A stretch of DNA of 40,339 bases from Desulfurococcaceae archaeon (lineage in GTDB: Archaea; Thermoproteota; Thermoprotei_A; Sulfolobales; Desulfurococcaceae): NCBI GenBank assembly GCA_028275705.1, contig JAPWUD010000013.1:1-40339 (forward strand), written 5' to 3'. Every line of letters starts with the position of its first letter. Position 1 is the first letter of the stretch. Shown one piece after another: positions 7,637-15,746 of this stretch. The notes below the pieces were generated by a model, which saw nothing but the letters and a program-made list of their open reading frames with translations, was not told where the DNA came from and searched no databases. A program made the translations under genes and the position numbers.

Positions 7637-8374
7637 TTGAGTAGAAGAATCCTAGTACTCATGCTACTATTCTCCGCCACCCTCATAGTATCATTCACAG
7701 CGACAATAATCTTAAACCCAGCTACTCCAAGCGAGCTAAAAGAACTTGCAAAATACTATGTCCTAAACACAATAAATGAGACGGCAAGCCCCGAGGCTGT
7801 TACAGCCATAGTTTGGGATTATAGAGGACTCGACACAATTTATGAAACTCTTGTATTATACCTAGCAATTGTCGGTGGACTCGCGATCTTTAAGATGAGT
7901 GAAGAAGCATTATTGAAGACTAGGATCGGCTTAACACTACTAACTAAGACATCTACAAAGATAATTGCACTCTTAATAACATCTATTGCAGCAGCGATTG
8001 CATTTCATGGACACCTATCCCCTGGCGGGGGATTCCCAGGTGGCTCCGCAGTAGCAGTGGCCTCGATGATCATAATACCCGTATTTGCCGCTGGTACATT
8101 AATAGAGAAAGGCATATCATCAACGAAACTCGTGGCAATTAGAGGAGCTGCACTGACAGCACTTGGACTTGTAGCTCTACTACCAGTTGTAAGGGGGCTT
8201 GAAATAGTGACAAATCAAAAATTCTACCCAGCCAGTATACTTGGTTTACCAATAAGTGGTAGTTTATCACTATACAATCTCCTCGAATCCCTAGCTGTTG
8301 CATCAGGCTTCACTGCCGTAGCCCTTTACTTATCTATACCCGAGGAGGCTTACAAGGGTGGTAGTAGTGCTTGA
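7637..8374 (+). CDS. mnhB: MbhE-MnhB fused antiporter subunit
   Basis: About 245 residues. The first ~85 residues have two helices and the segment WDYRGLDTIYETLVLY, typical of MbhE (the MrpA C-terminus). The rest is an MnhB domain with the signature FHGHLSPGGGFPGGSAVA. The TTG at 7637 sits 7 nt after AGGTGA and is preferred to the TTG at 7619, which overlaps the previous gene. The fusion ties the MrpA-derived end to MrpB within one chain. Confidence 0.85.
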   Translation: MSRRILVLMLLFSATLIVSFTATIILNPATPSELKELAKYYVLNTINETASPEAVTAIVWDYRGLDTIYETLVLYLAIVGGLAIFKMSEEALLKTRIGLTLLTKTSTKIIALLITSIAAAIAFHGHLSPGGGFPGGSAVAVASMIIIPVFAAGTLIEKGISSTKLVAIRGAALTALGLVALLPVVRGLEIVTNQKFYPASILGLPISGSLSLYNLLESLAVASGFTAVALYLSIPEEAYKGGSSA

Positions 8375-8768
8375 AGCCCTTACATATATACTAATAATAG
8401 CAATCCTCGGATTAAACGCACTAGTATCCATTTATGGAATAATATATGGGAGAAGCCTAGTGAAGAAGCTAATATCTCTAACTATACTATCCGATACCGT
8501 ACTAGTGGCTGTAATATTCGCTGGATTCTACTATGCCTATCCAATAGTCCCACCAGTATACCAGGATCTAGCGGGTACTGGGAGAGAGTTCCTCGTAAAA
8601 CACGCGTCCGACCCACTACCACAAGCACTAGTCTTAACAGGTATTGTCATAGGGCTTGCAGTAAATGCATTAATTGCCTTTGGAATTATACAGGCATATA
8701 GGTTAGCAAAGACAACGGATGCTAGAAAAGTTGTTGAGACACTTAGTGGTGTAGAGGTGACTGAGTAG
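8358..8768 (+). CDS. mnhC: Mrp antiporter subunit MnhC (NuoK-like)
   Basis: About 136 residues with three helices. SDPLPQALVLTGIVIGLAVN contains the D-P-L-P-Q-A-L-V-L-T-A-I-V-I signature of MrpC/NuoK. The frame starts inside the end of mnhB; a GTG at 8367, behind GGGTGGTA, may be the real start. It belongs to the proton-translocating part of the module, next to MrpD. Confidence 0.9.
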   Translation: MVVVLEALTYILIIAILGLNALVSIYGIIYGRSLVKKLISLTILSDTVLVAVIFAGFYYAYPIVPPVYQDLAGTGREFLVKHASDPLPQALVLTGIVIGLAVNALIAFGIIQAYRLAKTTDARKVVETLSGVEVTE

Positions 8769-9253
8769 TGATGAAGTACATTGTTGTGGGCTTAATAGTA
8801 TTCATAGTATATGTTTCATTCGCTGGATCTACAAGTCCATACACATTGGCAACAGCCACAATTATCTCAGTAATTCTCAGTGCTTTAACAGCTAAGTACC
8901 TAGTAGTAAACGAGAGGAAATTAATGGAGCCATGGAGACTACTAATTCTAATCTACTACTTCTTCAAGTACATGACGATCATCGAGTTTAAAGCACACAT
9001 GGATGTAGTCAAGAGAACTTTCACTATGGAGATTAAACCCGGCATCGTGAAAGTACCGGTTAACGCAAAGTCGAGGTACGCGAGATCACTCATAATGGGC
9101 TCTATAACTAACACACCTGGAACCGTAGTAGTGGATGAAAAAGACGACTACTTCTACGTAAACTGGATTTATGTATCAAGCCCAGACCCCTTAGAGGCTA
9201 AAAAAGCTATTAGCGAGGAGTTCGAGAACTTCGCGATCAAGATATTTGATTAG
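8768..9253 (+). CDS. mnhE: Mrp antiporter subunit MnhE
   Basis: About 161 residues. Two N-terminal helices are followed by a soluble domain containing GIVKVPVNAKSRYARSLIMG and SITNTPGTVVVD, typical of MrpE (T-P-G-T). GTG at 8768 and ATG at 8771 are both possible starts. It is a small scaffold subunit of the antiporter. Confidence 0.9.
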   Translation: MMKYIVVGLIVFIVYVSFAGSTSPYTLATATIISVILSALTAKYLVVNERKLMEPWRLLILIYYFFKYMTIIEFKAHMDVVKRTFTMEIKPGIVKVPVNAKSRYARSLIMGSITNTPGTVVVDEKDDYFYVNWIYVSSPDPLEAKKAISEEFENFAIKIFD

Positions 9254-9263
9254 AGGTGTGATT

Positions 9264-10826
9264 ATGATTGAGCCCCAAGCGATTGAGCCATTCATAGGCC
9301 TCGTCCCCTTTATTCCTGCATTCTTTGGATTTGCAATTCCAGTATTGTACCTTGCCACGAGGAATAGGCTAATTGTCTTCTCTTTTCTCTTGTCTGGGCT
9401 TACATTATCTACAATAATATCGATTCTTATAGCTATTGGAACATATGTAACCGAAAATCCACTTGTCTTCAAGGCTGGTGGATGGCCCGCTCCAATAGGT
9501 ATAGTGTACATAGTTGATCGCTTTAGTGCAGTACTCGGACTAGTCTCATCCTTTACATTGTTACTAATAGGGCTGTATAGTGTGAGCTACATTGTTGACG
9601 ATGCATATCCATGGTATGCAATACTGCTACTGGGAAACGCTGCCGGGGTACTAGGTGTTATATACACAGGTGATTTATTTAATTTATTCGTAATGCTCGA
9701 AGTCACTGGTGTGTCTAGTTACGCTCTAGTAATGTACTACAGGCATAGAGCAGACTCAATTGTATCAGGGTTGAAGTACGCGTTTATAGGATCACTCGGC
9801 ACAACCCTATATTTACTAGCAATGGGCCTACTCTACAGCTACTATGGAACACTGAACACTATAGACTTCTCCTATAAACTACAGTACATTACAAGCCCTG
9901 CCCATGCATATGCTTTTGGAGCAATAATGATACTAGCACTGTGGGCATTCAGTATTAAGAGCGGTGTATTTCCAAACCACTTCTGGCTTCCAGATGCGCA
10001 CCCAGCAGCACCAACACCTATTTCAGCCCTATTGAGCGGGCTAGTAGTGAACACGGGACTAGTTGGACTATATAAAGTACTATACATATCAACGTGGAGT
10101 ATAAGTGGAGGAGTATATGGCTCCATTAGAGAACTAACAGCCCTCGCAGCGATAATAATGGGGGCTCTTTCAGCTGTTTTCGGAGCACTACTAATGTTTA
10201 TTCAGAGGGACGTCAAGAGACTTATAGCATACTCAACGGTCATGAACCTAGGCTACTTATTCATGGGCATTGGCTGTCTAACACAGAGCGGACTAGAGGC
10301 AACACTATACTACACCATCGTACACTCACTAGCGAAGGCAACGTTATTCATGAGCGCAGGAGTATTCATTAAGGCCGCTGGAACCCGAGACCTCGATAAA
10401 TTAGCTGGGCTCGGCCCAAGATACCCCGTTGCAGGTATAGCACTAGCAGTATCAACACTAACTCTTGCAGGTGCTCCCCCACTCCCAGGGTTCCTCGCTA
10501 AGCTACTCTTATATGAGGCATTATTCGAGAAAAGCCCTGTAATAGCAATTACCATGATTATTGCTAGTGCTATTGGGCTACTATCATACATGAGGCTATT
10601 CTACACGATACTACTAGGTGTACCTGTTGTTTCATGGAAGGAGTTGGATTTCAGGTGTGCTAAAGTAGTTCTACTACTCCTATCAATAGTAATCATAGTA
10701 GTGGGCATAGTATTCCTATTCAACCCGGATCTCTTATCAAAGATCATTGGTGCAGCGTCAACACAGTCAACCATAGACATTGAAAAATACGCAGAGTACG
10801 TCAAGGGGACTCTACGCTTACCATAA
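9264..10826 (+). CDS. mnhD: Mrp antiporter subunit MnhD (NuoM/NuoN-like proton channel)
   Basis: About 520 residues and some 14 membrane helices. Conserved features include the LFNLFVMLEVTGVSSYAL segment with the key membrane Glu, the KSGVFPNHFWLPDAHPAAPT loop of antiporter-like subunits, and a central Lys in LMFIQRDVKRLIAYST. The ATG at 9264 follows GAGGTG by 5 nt. It is the main ion-channel subunit and the last gene of the operon. No hydrogenase, NADH or sulfane reductase subunit follows, so its redox partner is encoded elsewhere or the module works alone. Confidence 0.92.
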   Translation: MIEPQAIEPFIGLVPFIPAFFGFAIPVLYLATRNRLIVFSFLLSGLTLSTIISILIAIGTYVTENPLVFKAGGWPAPIGIVYIVDRFSAVLGLVSSFTLLLIGLYSVSYIVDDAYPWYAILLLGNAAGVLGVIYTGDLFNLFVMLEVTGVSSYALVMYYRHRADSIVSGLKYAFIGSLGTTLYLLAMGLLYSYYGTLNTIDFSYKLQYITSPAHAYAFGAIMILALWAFSIKSGVFPNHFWLPDAHPAAPTPISALLSGLVVNTGLVGLYKVLYISTWSISGGVYGSIRELTALAAIIMGALSAVFGALLMFIQRDVKRLIAYSTVMNLGYLFMGIGCLTQSGLEATLYYTIVHSLAKATLFMSAGVFIKAAGTRDLDKLAGLGPRYPVAGIALAVSTLTLAGAPPLPGFLAKLLLYEALFEKSPVIAITMIIASAIGLLSYMRLFYTILLGVPVVSWKELDFRCAKVVLLLLSIVIIVVGIVFLFNPDLLSKIIGAASTQSTIDIEKYAEYVKGTLRLP

Positions 10827-10850
10827 TAACGATACGTTGAACCATAGTAC

Positions 10851-11222
10851 TCAACTTGAACTAATAACATCTACTTCAACTTCATCGCCATCTCTAAGTC
10901 CAAGTACATCCCTTAATTTAACACCTGCAATCAACTCTACAACCCTACAGTCGTGTCTAGAAGCAAGAGGTTTTAACACTAAAACTTTGAATCCTTTGAC
11001 GTATCCAATGTAGCCTAGAGCACTACACAATCCCTGCTCTGGTGGATTAATAACTATTGGTTTTACACCCTTCAATAACTCATTGAAGCATTCACACAGT
11101 AGAATATTAAGTGTACCCGGATATGGCTTCTCACCAAGGTGAGTCTTTAGCGTCTCGGAGTACTTCTCAACATACCAAGATGCTTCTCCAATTCCAGATA
11201 CTACTTTTCCCCGTATTCTCAT
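10851..11222 (-). CDS. ribK: CTP-dependent riboflavin kinase
   Basis: A 123-residue protein of the archaeal RibK (DUF120) family, which makes FMN from riboflavin using CTP. Motifs: GKVVSGIGEASWYV near the start, YPGTLNILL, and at the end LIAGVKLRDVLGLRDGDEVE. Length equals the stand-alone kinase domain, without the N-terminal HTH found in some relatives. The start is ATG at 11222. It lies alone between the antiporter operon (convergent) and the AOR gene. Confidence 0.9.
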   Translation of the reverse strand: MRIRGKVVSGIGEASWYVEKYSETLKTHLGEKPYPGTLNILLCECFNELLKGVKPIVINPPEQGLCSALGYIGYVKGFKVLVLKPLASRHDCRVVELIAGVKLRDVLGLRDGDEVEVDVISSS

Positions 11223-11297
11223 AAATTTAATCTACCATTACAATGCGGTAGAAACGAGGCATTTATTTGAGAGAAATAAAAAGGGTGGATAAAACTA

Positions 11298-13124
11298 CTA
11301 CTTTAACTCCACTATTTTCTCCAGGGTCGTGATCACATGGTCTAAATTGAGCTTTCTAAGAGTCTCTCTCCTAGGAATCCCACTCTCATCCCAACCTCTC
11401 ATTTCATAGTACATATCGAGCATTTTACTGTATTTATCAAAGTCTAGTTTATGCCCAGTGTACGGCCCCTTGGTCAATGGGTGTTTAAACCACCTTGGAG
11501 GTGGGTAGTCCATTTCGCGATCCCAGCCTCCATACTCCCTGATCCAGAATGCCCTGATCAATGAGTACACTCTACTAGCTACAGTTCTCAAACTATCTAG
11601 ACTCCAGGATACACCAGTGGCTGCTGTCAATAACTTGGGGTAGTAGTCTAGATCCAACCCCACTTCAACCCATGGAAGCCTACAAGTGGTCAATGACTCA
11701 AACATCCCTCCCCTTACATCCTGGAGGAATACAAGTCTCTCTACTTTCTCCCTCGTGTAGCCTAATCTATCTGTTTTAACTTCATATGATATAATCCAGG
11801 CGTCCTTGTGGTGTGCACCAATTGGTGATGTACCATACGCTAGCGCCATACCTGGTGCAGCGTGGCAATCGTATGCAGATACCTCTAACCCCTTAACATG
11901 TATTGCAAAATCTAGTGCCTCTCTCCCAATGCTCTTAGCCATTCTCCACACTCCCTCAGCTATGAATGCTCCAAGACCCCTCCTATAGGAGGCATCTACT
12001 ACGAGCCTCTTGATCTCTCTGTAGTCACCCCACTCAAGTCTCTCCTCCACTAGCTTCCTCTCACTAGCCTCCATGTAGAATGCCAGCGAGTTCCCTAGGC
12101 TAATAGTGTCGATTCCCATTTTATCAGCTAGTTTATTGATCTCTGCAACTCTCCTCAAGTCACTCAATAATATATTACTACCAAGCATAGCTACGTTTTC
12201 ATAATCCAACTCACTCTCCTCACCCGTGTCATCTAGTACTACATTACCACACTGCATGTTGCAGAATGGACAACCCCTCCTATCAACTTTTAGCTTCTCC
12301 ATTAAGTCTCCACTTATAGACTCATACTCCTCCCAAACACCCTCTCTAAAGTTCTTTGTTGGCAATACACTATTCTGCTGACTCCACACAATTGTCATCA
12401 TAGTACCCTGCCTAATCCAGAAGTCATATCCATCGCTCCTCAAGATCTTATTATAAGCCTCACTAGCAACCCTCTGAAACTCCTCTCTATTCGCAATAGG
12501 TGGCTCCCTAGAGCCCTTAATAACAATAGCCTTCAACTTCTTACTACCCATTACAGCGCCAACACCTGGTCTACCACCACTCCTACCCTTCTGCGAGACT
12601 ATTGTAGCATACCTAGCTAGATTCTCACCCGCAGGTCCAATTAGTAAAATCCCAACACTCCTCCCATGCTCTCTAACTAACTTATCTTCAGCTGTGAAAG
12701 TGTCAAGCCCCCACAAGTCCTCGGCATCTCTAAACTCTACTCTCCCATCCTCAATGTATAGGTAGATAGGCTTCTTCGAGGCACCAGTAACCACGACTGC
12801 ATCGTAGCCTGATCTCTTCAAGTGGTAGCTAGCCATAGAGCCTAAATTACCATCACCATAGCCACTAGTCAGGGGGCTCTTAGTAGCTACTTGTACTTTA
12901 CCACTACTAGGCGCTGGGAGAGATGATAGAGGGCCATTTGCAATAACCAAGTGGTTGTACGGTGAGTACGGGTCTACACCAACCGGGTTTAAATCCCACA
13001 GTAGCTTCACCGCGAGCCCTCTACCACCAAGATACTCGAGGTATATTGAGGAGTCTAGTGTAATCTCCTTGACTTGCCTACTCGTTAAGTTAATGTATAA
13101 AACCCTACCCCACCAACCATTCAA
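11298..13124 (-). CDS. AOR-family tungsten aldehyde:ferredoxin oxidoreductase
   Basis: A 608-residue protein, full length for the family, that oxidises aldehydes to acids with ferredoxin. It starts MNGWWGRVLYINL and has the tungstopterin-binding YLGGRGLAVKLLW and SGGRPGVGAVMGSKKLKAI regions. The [4Fe-4S] ligands are C285, C288, C292 (CPFCNMQC) and C481 (TTCRLPW). Which of the AOR/FOR/GAPOR/WOR classes it belongs to cannot be told by eye. The start is ATG at 13124. It is monocistronic here, on the same strand as ribK. Confidence 0.93.
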   Translation of the reverse strand: MNGWWGRVLYINLTSRQVKEITLDSSIYLEYLGGRGLAVKLLWDLNPVGVDPYSPYNHLVIANGPLSSLPAPSSGKVQVATKSPLTSGYGDGNLGSMASYHLKRSGYDAVVVTGASKKPIYLYIEDGRVEFRDAEDLWGLDTFTAEDKLVREHGRSVGILLIGPAGENLARYATIVSQKGRSGGRPGVGAVMGSKKLKAIVIKGSREPPIANREEFQRVASEAYNKILRSDGYDFWIRQGTMMTIVWSQQNSVLPTKNFREGVWEEYESISGDLMEKLKVDRRGCPFCNMQCGNVVLDDTGEESELDYENVAMLGSNILLSDLRRVAEINKLADKMGIDTISLGNSLAFYMEASERKLVEERLEWGDYREIKRLVVDASYRRGLGAFIAEGVWRMAKSIGREALDFAIHVKGLEVSAYDCHAAPGMALAYGTSPIGAHHKDAWIISYEVKTDRLGYTREKVERLVFLQDVRGGMFESLTTCRLPWVEVGLDLDYYPKLLTAATGVSWSLDSLRTVASRVYSLIRAFWIREYGGWDREMDYPPPRWFKHPLTKGPYTGHKLDFDKYSKMLDMYYEMRGWDESGIPRRETLRKLNLDHVITTLEKIVELK

Positions 13125-13271
13125 ATAAATACACCCATAATGGATCTATGGAAGGCTAAGAAATAAATACTTTTCAACAAACAATGCTCTGAAACCCTAA
13201 GACGATTAGTCATCGCTCAACCCCCAGTATTTCAGTAGCAGTAATTCCAGCTGTGAAGACATATAAGTCGT

Positions 13272-13289
13272 TTTAACTATATAGTTAAA
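13272..13289. promoter_or_regulatory. 18-bp perfect palindrome upstream of vapBC, probable operator
   Basis: TTTAACTATATAGTTAAA is its own reverse complement. It lies 11-28 nt before the vapB GTG, just downstream of a TATA-like ACATATAAG (13258-13266), that is, over the expected transcription start. This is where a VapB or VapBC complex would repress its own operon. Confidence 0.6.
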
Positions 13290-13299
13290 TGGTGATATA

Positions 13300-13527
13300 G
13301 TGAAAAAATATGTAACTATCTCTGTCATCAAGGAGGTTAAAGATCTACTAGAGAGAGACAAAGGTAGACGCGACTGGAGTAGCTACTTACTTGAATTATA
13401 TAGGAAAGTAAAGGAAGCCGAAGCAGAGTCCTCTTTCAATGAACTGAGAAAACTCCTATCAAGAGAAGACCTCGAGAGAATTCTCGAGTCCAGTAGGGAG
13501 TTTAGAGAGAGGTTTAAATTGAGATGA
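13300..13527 (+). CDS. vapB: VapB-type antitoxin
   Basis: A 75-residue protein. A short N-terminal strand KKYVTISVIKEVKDLL resembles the ribbon of a ribbon-helix-helix/AbrB-like antitoxin, and a charged helical tail (LSREDLERILESSREFRERF) would wrap the toxin. The GTG at 13300 follows GGTGAT. It overlaps the toxin gene by 4 nt, the usual coupled layout. It would neutralise VapC and bind the palindrome just upstream. Confidence 0.85.
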   Translation: MKKYVTISVIKEVKDLLERDKGRRDWSSYLLELYRKVKEAEAESSFNELRKLLSREDLERILESSREFRERFKLR

Positions 13528-13877
13528 AGTTACTCGATACTAATATAGTCATAGAGCAGTTAAAAACAGGTATGTACAGACATGGCGCAATATCCTTTAT
13601 TACACTCATAGAGATCCTTCGAGGAGTTCCAGTGGAGAAGAGAGAAGCGGTTAAGAAGCACCTTGAGAAATCATATACCATAATCCACTTAAATAATGAA
13701 ATAATATTGAAGTACTGTGAAATATACGATAAACTAAGGAAAACAGGTGAAATCCTCAACGATGCAGATTTACTAATAGCCGCTACTGCAATAGCAAGTA
13801 ATCTCACTTTGGTAAGCCGCGATAAAGACTTCGTGAGACTATTGAAGCATGGGTTGAAGCTAGAGTCTAGTCTCTAA
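13524..13877 (+). CDS. vapC: VapC-type PIN-domain ribonuclease toxin
   Basis: A 117-residue PIN domain. The acidic metal-binding set is visible: D5 (LLDTNIVIE), E30 (FITLIEILRG), D80/D82 (ILNDADLLIAATA) and D100/D102 (LVSRDKDF). All catalytic positions are intact, so it should be an active Mg-dependent endoribonuclease when free of VapB. The targets in this family are usually tRNA or rRNA. The ATG overlaps the vapB stop by 4 nt. Confidence 0.93.
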   Translation: MKLLDTNIVIEQLKTGMYRHGAISFITLIEILRGVPVEKREAVKKHLEKSYTIIHLNNEIILKYCEIYDKLRKTGEILNDADLLIAATAIASNLTLVSRDKDFVRLLKHGLKLESSL

Positions 13878-13947
13878 ATATATATTCAAGTCTCGGATTT
13901 ATAACTGTATTTATAAACCTTACTAATCTAGATTTGGATTAGGATTA

Positions 13948-14021
13948 GGGCCCGTAGCTCAGCTTGGTGGAGCGCCCGGCTGATAACCGGGAGGTCCGGG
14001 GTTCAAATCCCCGCGGGCCCA
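13948..14021 (+). tRNA. tRNA-Ile (anticodon GAT)
   Basis: Full cloverleaf. Acceptor GGGCCCG pairs with CGGGCCC and the discriminator is A. The D arm is GCTC/GAGC, the anticodon stem CCCGG/CCGGG with loop CTGATAA (anticodon GAT), and the T arm CGGGG-TTCAAAT-CCCCG. No intron and no encoded CCA. A TATA element, ATTTATAAA, lies at 13909-13917. Confidence 0.96.
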
Positions 14022-14135
14022 TATTCTTCTATCTCCTATTCTAGAAATAGAGTGTAGGTGTGAGTGTTCAGGTTGGTGTAGGTAATTAGGGTGTCTTATG
14101 GTGAAAAATGAAATGATCTTGGCTTACTCCTATTG

Positions 14136-14528
14136 TTATGAGTGTAGATACTCGAGTATTTTCTTCAGGGATTTGAGTCTGCCTAGTGACTCGTTTAAGT
14201 AGTCTAGCCCCTCTTCGGTTATTCTATATATTTTCCTAGCGGAGCCCTTCTCGTCGATCTCCCAGTTTGAGACTACTAGTCCTTTGTTTTCAAGCATTTT
14301 TAAAACTACGTAGATTGCGGGTGATGGTATGTCGAGTTCTAATTCATCTCTAATTTTCTTCTTTAATTCAATTCCCCTCATAGGGTTCTTACTAAGAGAC
14401 TTTAGTATGATTAAGTGTAGTAGACCACGTAGCGGCGTATGGTATGATCCACTACACTCACCGTGGTTATGCCCACACCCCCCTCCTCTACACCCACATT
14501 CTCCTCTATGACTATCCACATCAATCAC
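14136..14528 (-). CDS. PadR-family transcriptional regulator with Cys/His-rich N-terminus
   Basis: About 130 residues. The first 30 carry a cluster of potential metal ligands: HRGECGCRGGGCGHNHGEC (five Cys, three His). A PadR winged helix follows: LLHLIILKSLSKNPMRGIEL, PSPAIYVVLKMLENKGLV, and the wing SARKIYRITEEGLDYL. PadR proteins are usually repressors that respond to small ligands. The N-terminal cluster suggests metal or redox sensing, which is inference. The GTG at 14528 or the one at 14519 (behind GGTGAT) starts it. Two palindromes just upstream suggest autoregulation. Confidence 0.85.
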   Translation of the reverse strand: MIDVDSHRGECGCRGGGCGHNHGECSGSYHTPLRGLLHLIILKSLSKNPMRGIELKKKIRDELELDIPSPAIYVVLKMLENKGLVVSNWEIDEKGSARKIYRITEEGLDYLNESLGRLKSLKKILEYLHS

Positions 14529-14537
14529 CGAATAAAA

Positions 14538-14552
14538 AGTAACTAATTTACT
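14538..14552. promoter_or_regulatory. Palindromic site A upstream of the PadR gene
   Basis: AGTAACTAATTTACT has AGTAA/TTACT arms around a 5-nt centre. It lies 10-24 nt before the GTG at 14528, at the probable transcription start. Its centre is 32 bp, about three DNA turns, from site B. Confidence 0.55.
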
Positions 14553-14569
14553 CTTTTAAGTTTTTATGC

Positions 14570-14584
14570 AAAGTAAGTTACTTT
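14570..14584. promoter_or_regulatory. Palindromic site B upstream of the PadR gene
   Basis: AAAGTAAGTTACTTT is a perfect 7-1-7 palindrome and contains the same AGTAA/TTACT arms as site A. A TATA-like ACTTAAAAG (minus strand, about 14554-14562) lies between the two sites, so dimers on both could cover the promoter. Confidence 0.55.
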
Positions 14585-14609
14585 ACTGATCCTACACTAA
14601 ACAAGAGAC

Positions 14610-15518
14610 CTAGCCGGTGTTCATCGAAGCCTTCCTTTTAATTAACTCATGTATTTTAACTACGGGTATTGCTAGGTTTTCCCCATGATCGTAGAATATG
14701 TCTCCCCCGATGAATACCATGTCTGGTTGCTGAGACCTCACTGCTATTTGATATAGATTCTCCTGCATTGTCAATGGTATTGTTTTAAGTGGGTTTTTTA
14801 CATCGTGGACTAGTAGATCTGATGTAGATGCCTTCTCCACGAACCCGGAGTCTATGCCTGTAACTCTATAGGTGCTTGTCAGTATTCTCAGAGATTGATC
14901 GGGGTTACCAGTGTGGGCGAAAACCTCTTCAATAGCTGTCAATACGTTTCCATAGCCCCTCGCATCTACGATACTGCATTCAGTGTTGACTCTACTGGGT
15001 TTACATATGAGCTTTGAGTACTCTCCAATCACCCGGTCACCGTGGTACAATCTACCCTCGTCAACCTCTAGTAGAACTGTGAACGGATTGCCAGCTACTG
15101 TACCCCTCTCAACCACTAAGCCAACCCTCATCATGTTCTCCCGGGCAACGTCAACTACAACCTCGGGGTGCTTTGTTATAGCGATTGGTAGTGTTACTCC
15201 ATTAATATATGAGTTAACTAAACCAACATTCGCCAGTTTCTTTAGCTCCTCTCTCGTGAAGATGGATAAATCCACCCTCTGTAAACCCCTAAAAACATAC
15301 TCAACCACGTCTAGTATTAAGCTATAACCATGAAATACAACAGCGTCCCCATTGAAGTCATATAGTAAGTCCGCTAATTCATACTCAGGCGGTGGCTCAC
15401 CCTCACCGACATCACTAATCCTCGTGGAGTCTAGGAATACATAGCCATACTTGAATCCACTACTAGATAGATACCACGTGTTCTTCAGTAGTGTCCTCGT
15501 AGCGTAGCCAGACGCCAA
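14610..15518 (-). CDS. Amidohydrolase-superfamily relative lacking the catalytic barrel
   Basis: About 302 residues. The ends resemble the beta-sandwich of amidohydrolases: an early DVGEGEPPPEYE, and near the C-terminus STSDLLVHDVKNPLKTIPLT, ENLYQIAVRSQQPDMVFIGG and DIFYDHGENL. The long metal-binding barrel with its HxH motif is not visible; full enzymes run to 400 residues or more. It is therefore either a non-catalytic member or one with a reduced core. TTG at 15518 follows GAGGTG by 6 nt and is preferred to the GTG at 15527. I cannot name a substrate. It is a single gene with the PadR gene downstream on the same strand. Confidence 0.6.
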   Translation of the reverse strand: MASGYATRTLLKNTWYLSSSGFKYGYVFLDSTRISDVGEGEPPPEYELADLLYDFNGDAVVFHGYSLILDVVEYVFRGLQRVDLSIFTREELKKLANVGLVNSYINGVTLPIAITKHPEVVVDVARENMMRVGLVVERGTVAGNPFTVLLEVDEGRLYHGDRVIGEYSKLICKPSRVNTECSIVDARGYGNVLTAIEEVFAHTGNPDQSLRILTSTYRVTGIDSGFVEKASTSDLLVHDVKNPLKTIPLTMQENLYQIAVRSQQPDMVFIGGDIFYDHGENLAIPVVKIHELIKRKASMNTG

Positions 15519-15586
15519 TCCACACACCTCAATAATGCTTACTAAACAATATGAGTCAATAGTTAATTAAACCTCATTTAAACCTG

Positions 15587-15707
15587 GATCATCACACCAA
15601 CCTCAGGTTATCCGCTGCATATCATCGGCTCCACGAGCCGGGTTATAAATACATAGATCATCACACATCAGGCCGCCCGTCGCATACATCCCCGGCTCAT
15701 AAATTAA
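15587..15707. repeat. Imperfect tandem duplication in the divergent intergenic region
   Basis: Both units open with GATCATCACAC (15587 and 15656) and end in (T/C)ATAAAT. In between they share CAGG, a CGC/GCATA stretch and a CGGCTC element. The first unit contains the hairpin CGGCTC-CAC-GAGCCG (15626-15640), reduced in the second. Each unit ends in a TATA-like element ahead of the gene at 15747, so this may be a duplicated promoter region. Confidence 0.45.
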
Positions 15708-15746
15708 TTATTCAAATGGGGTTATTAATGAGTAGAGGTGTTGTGA

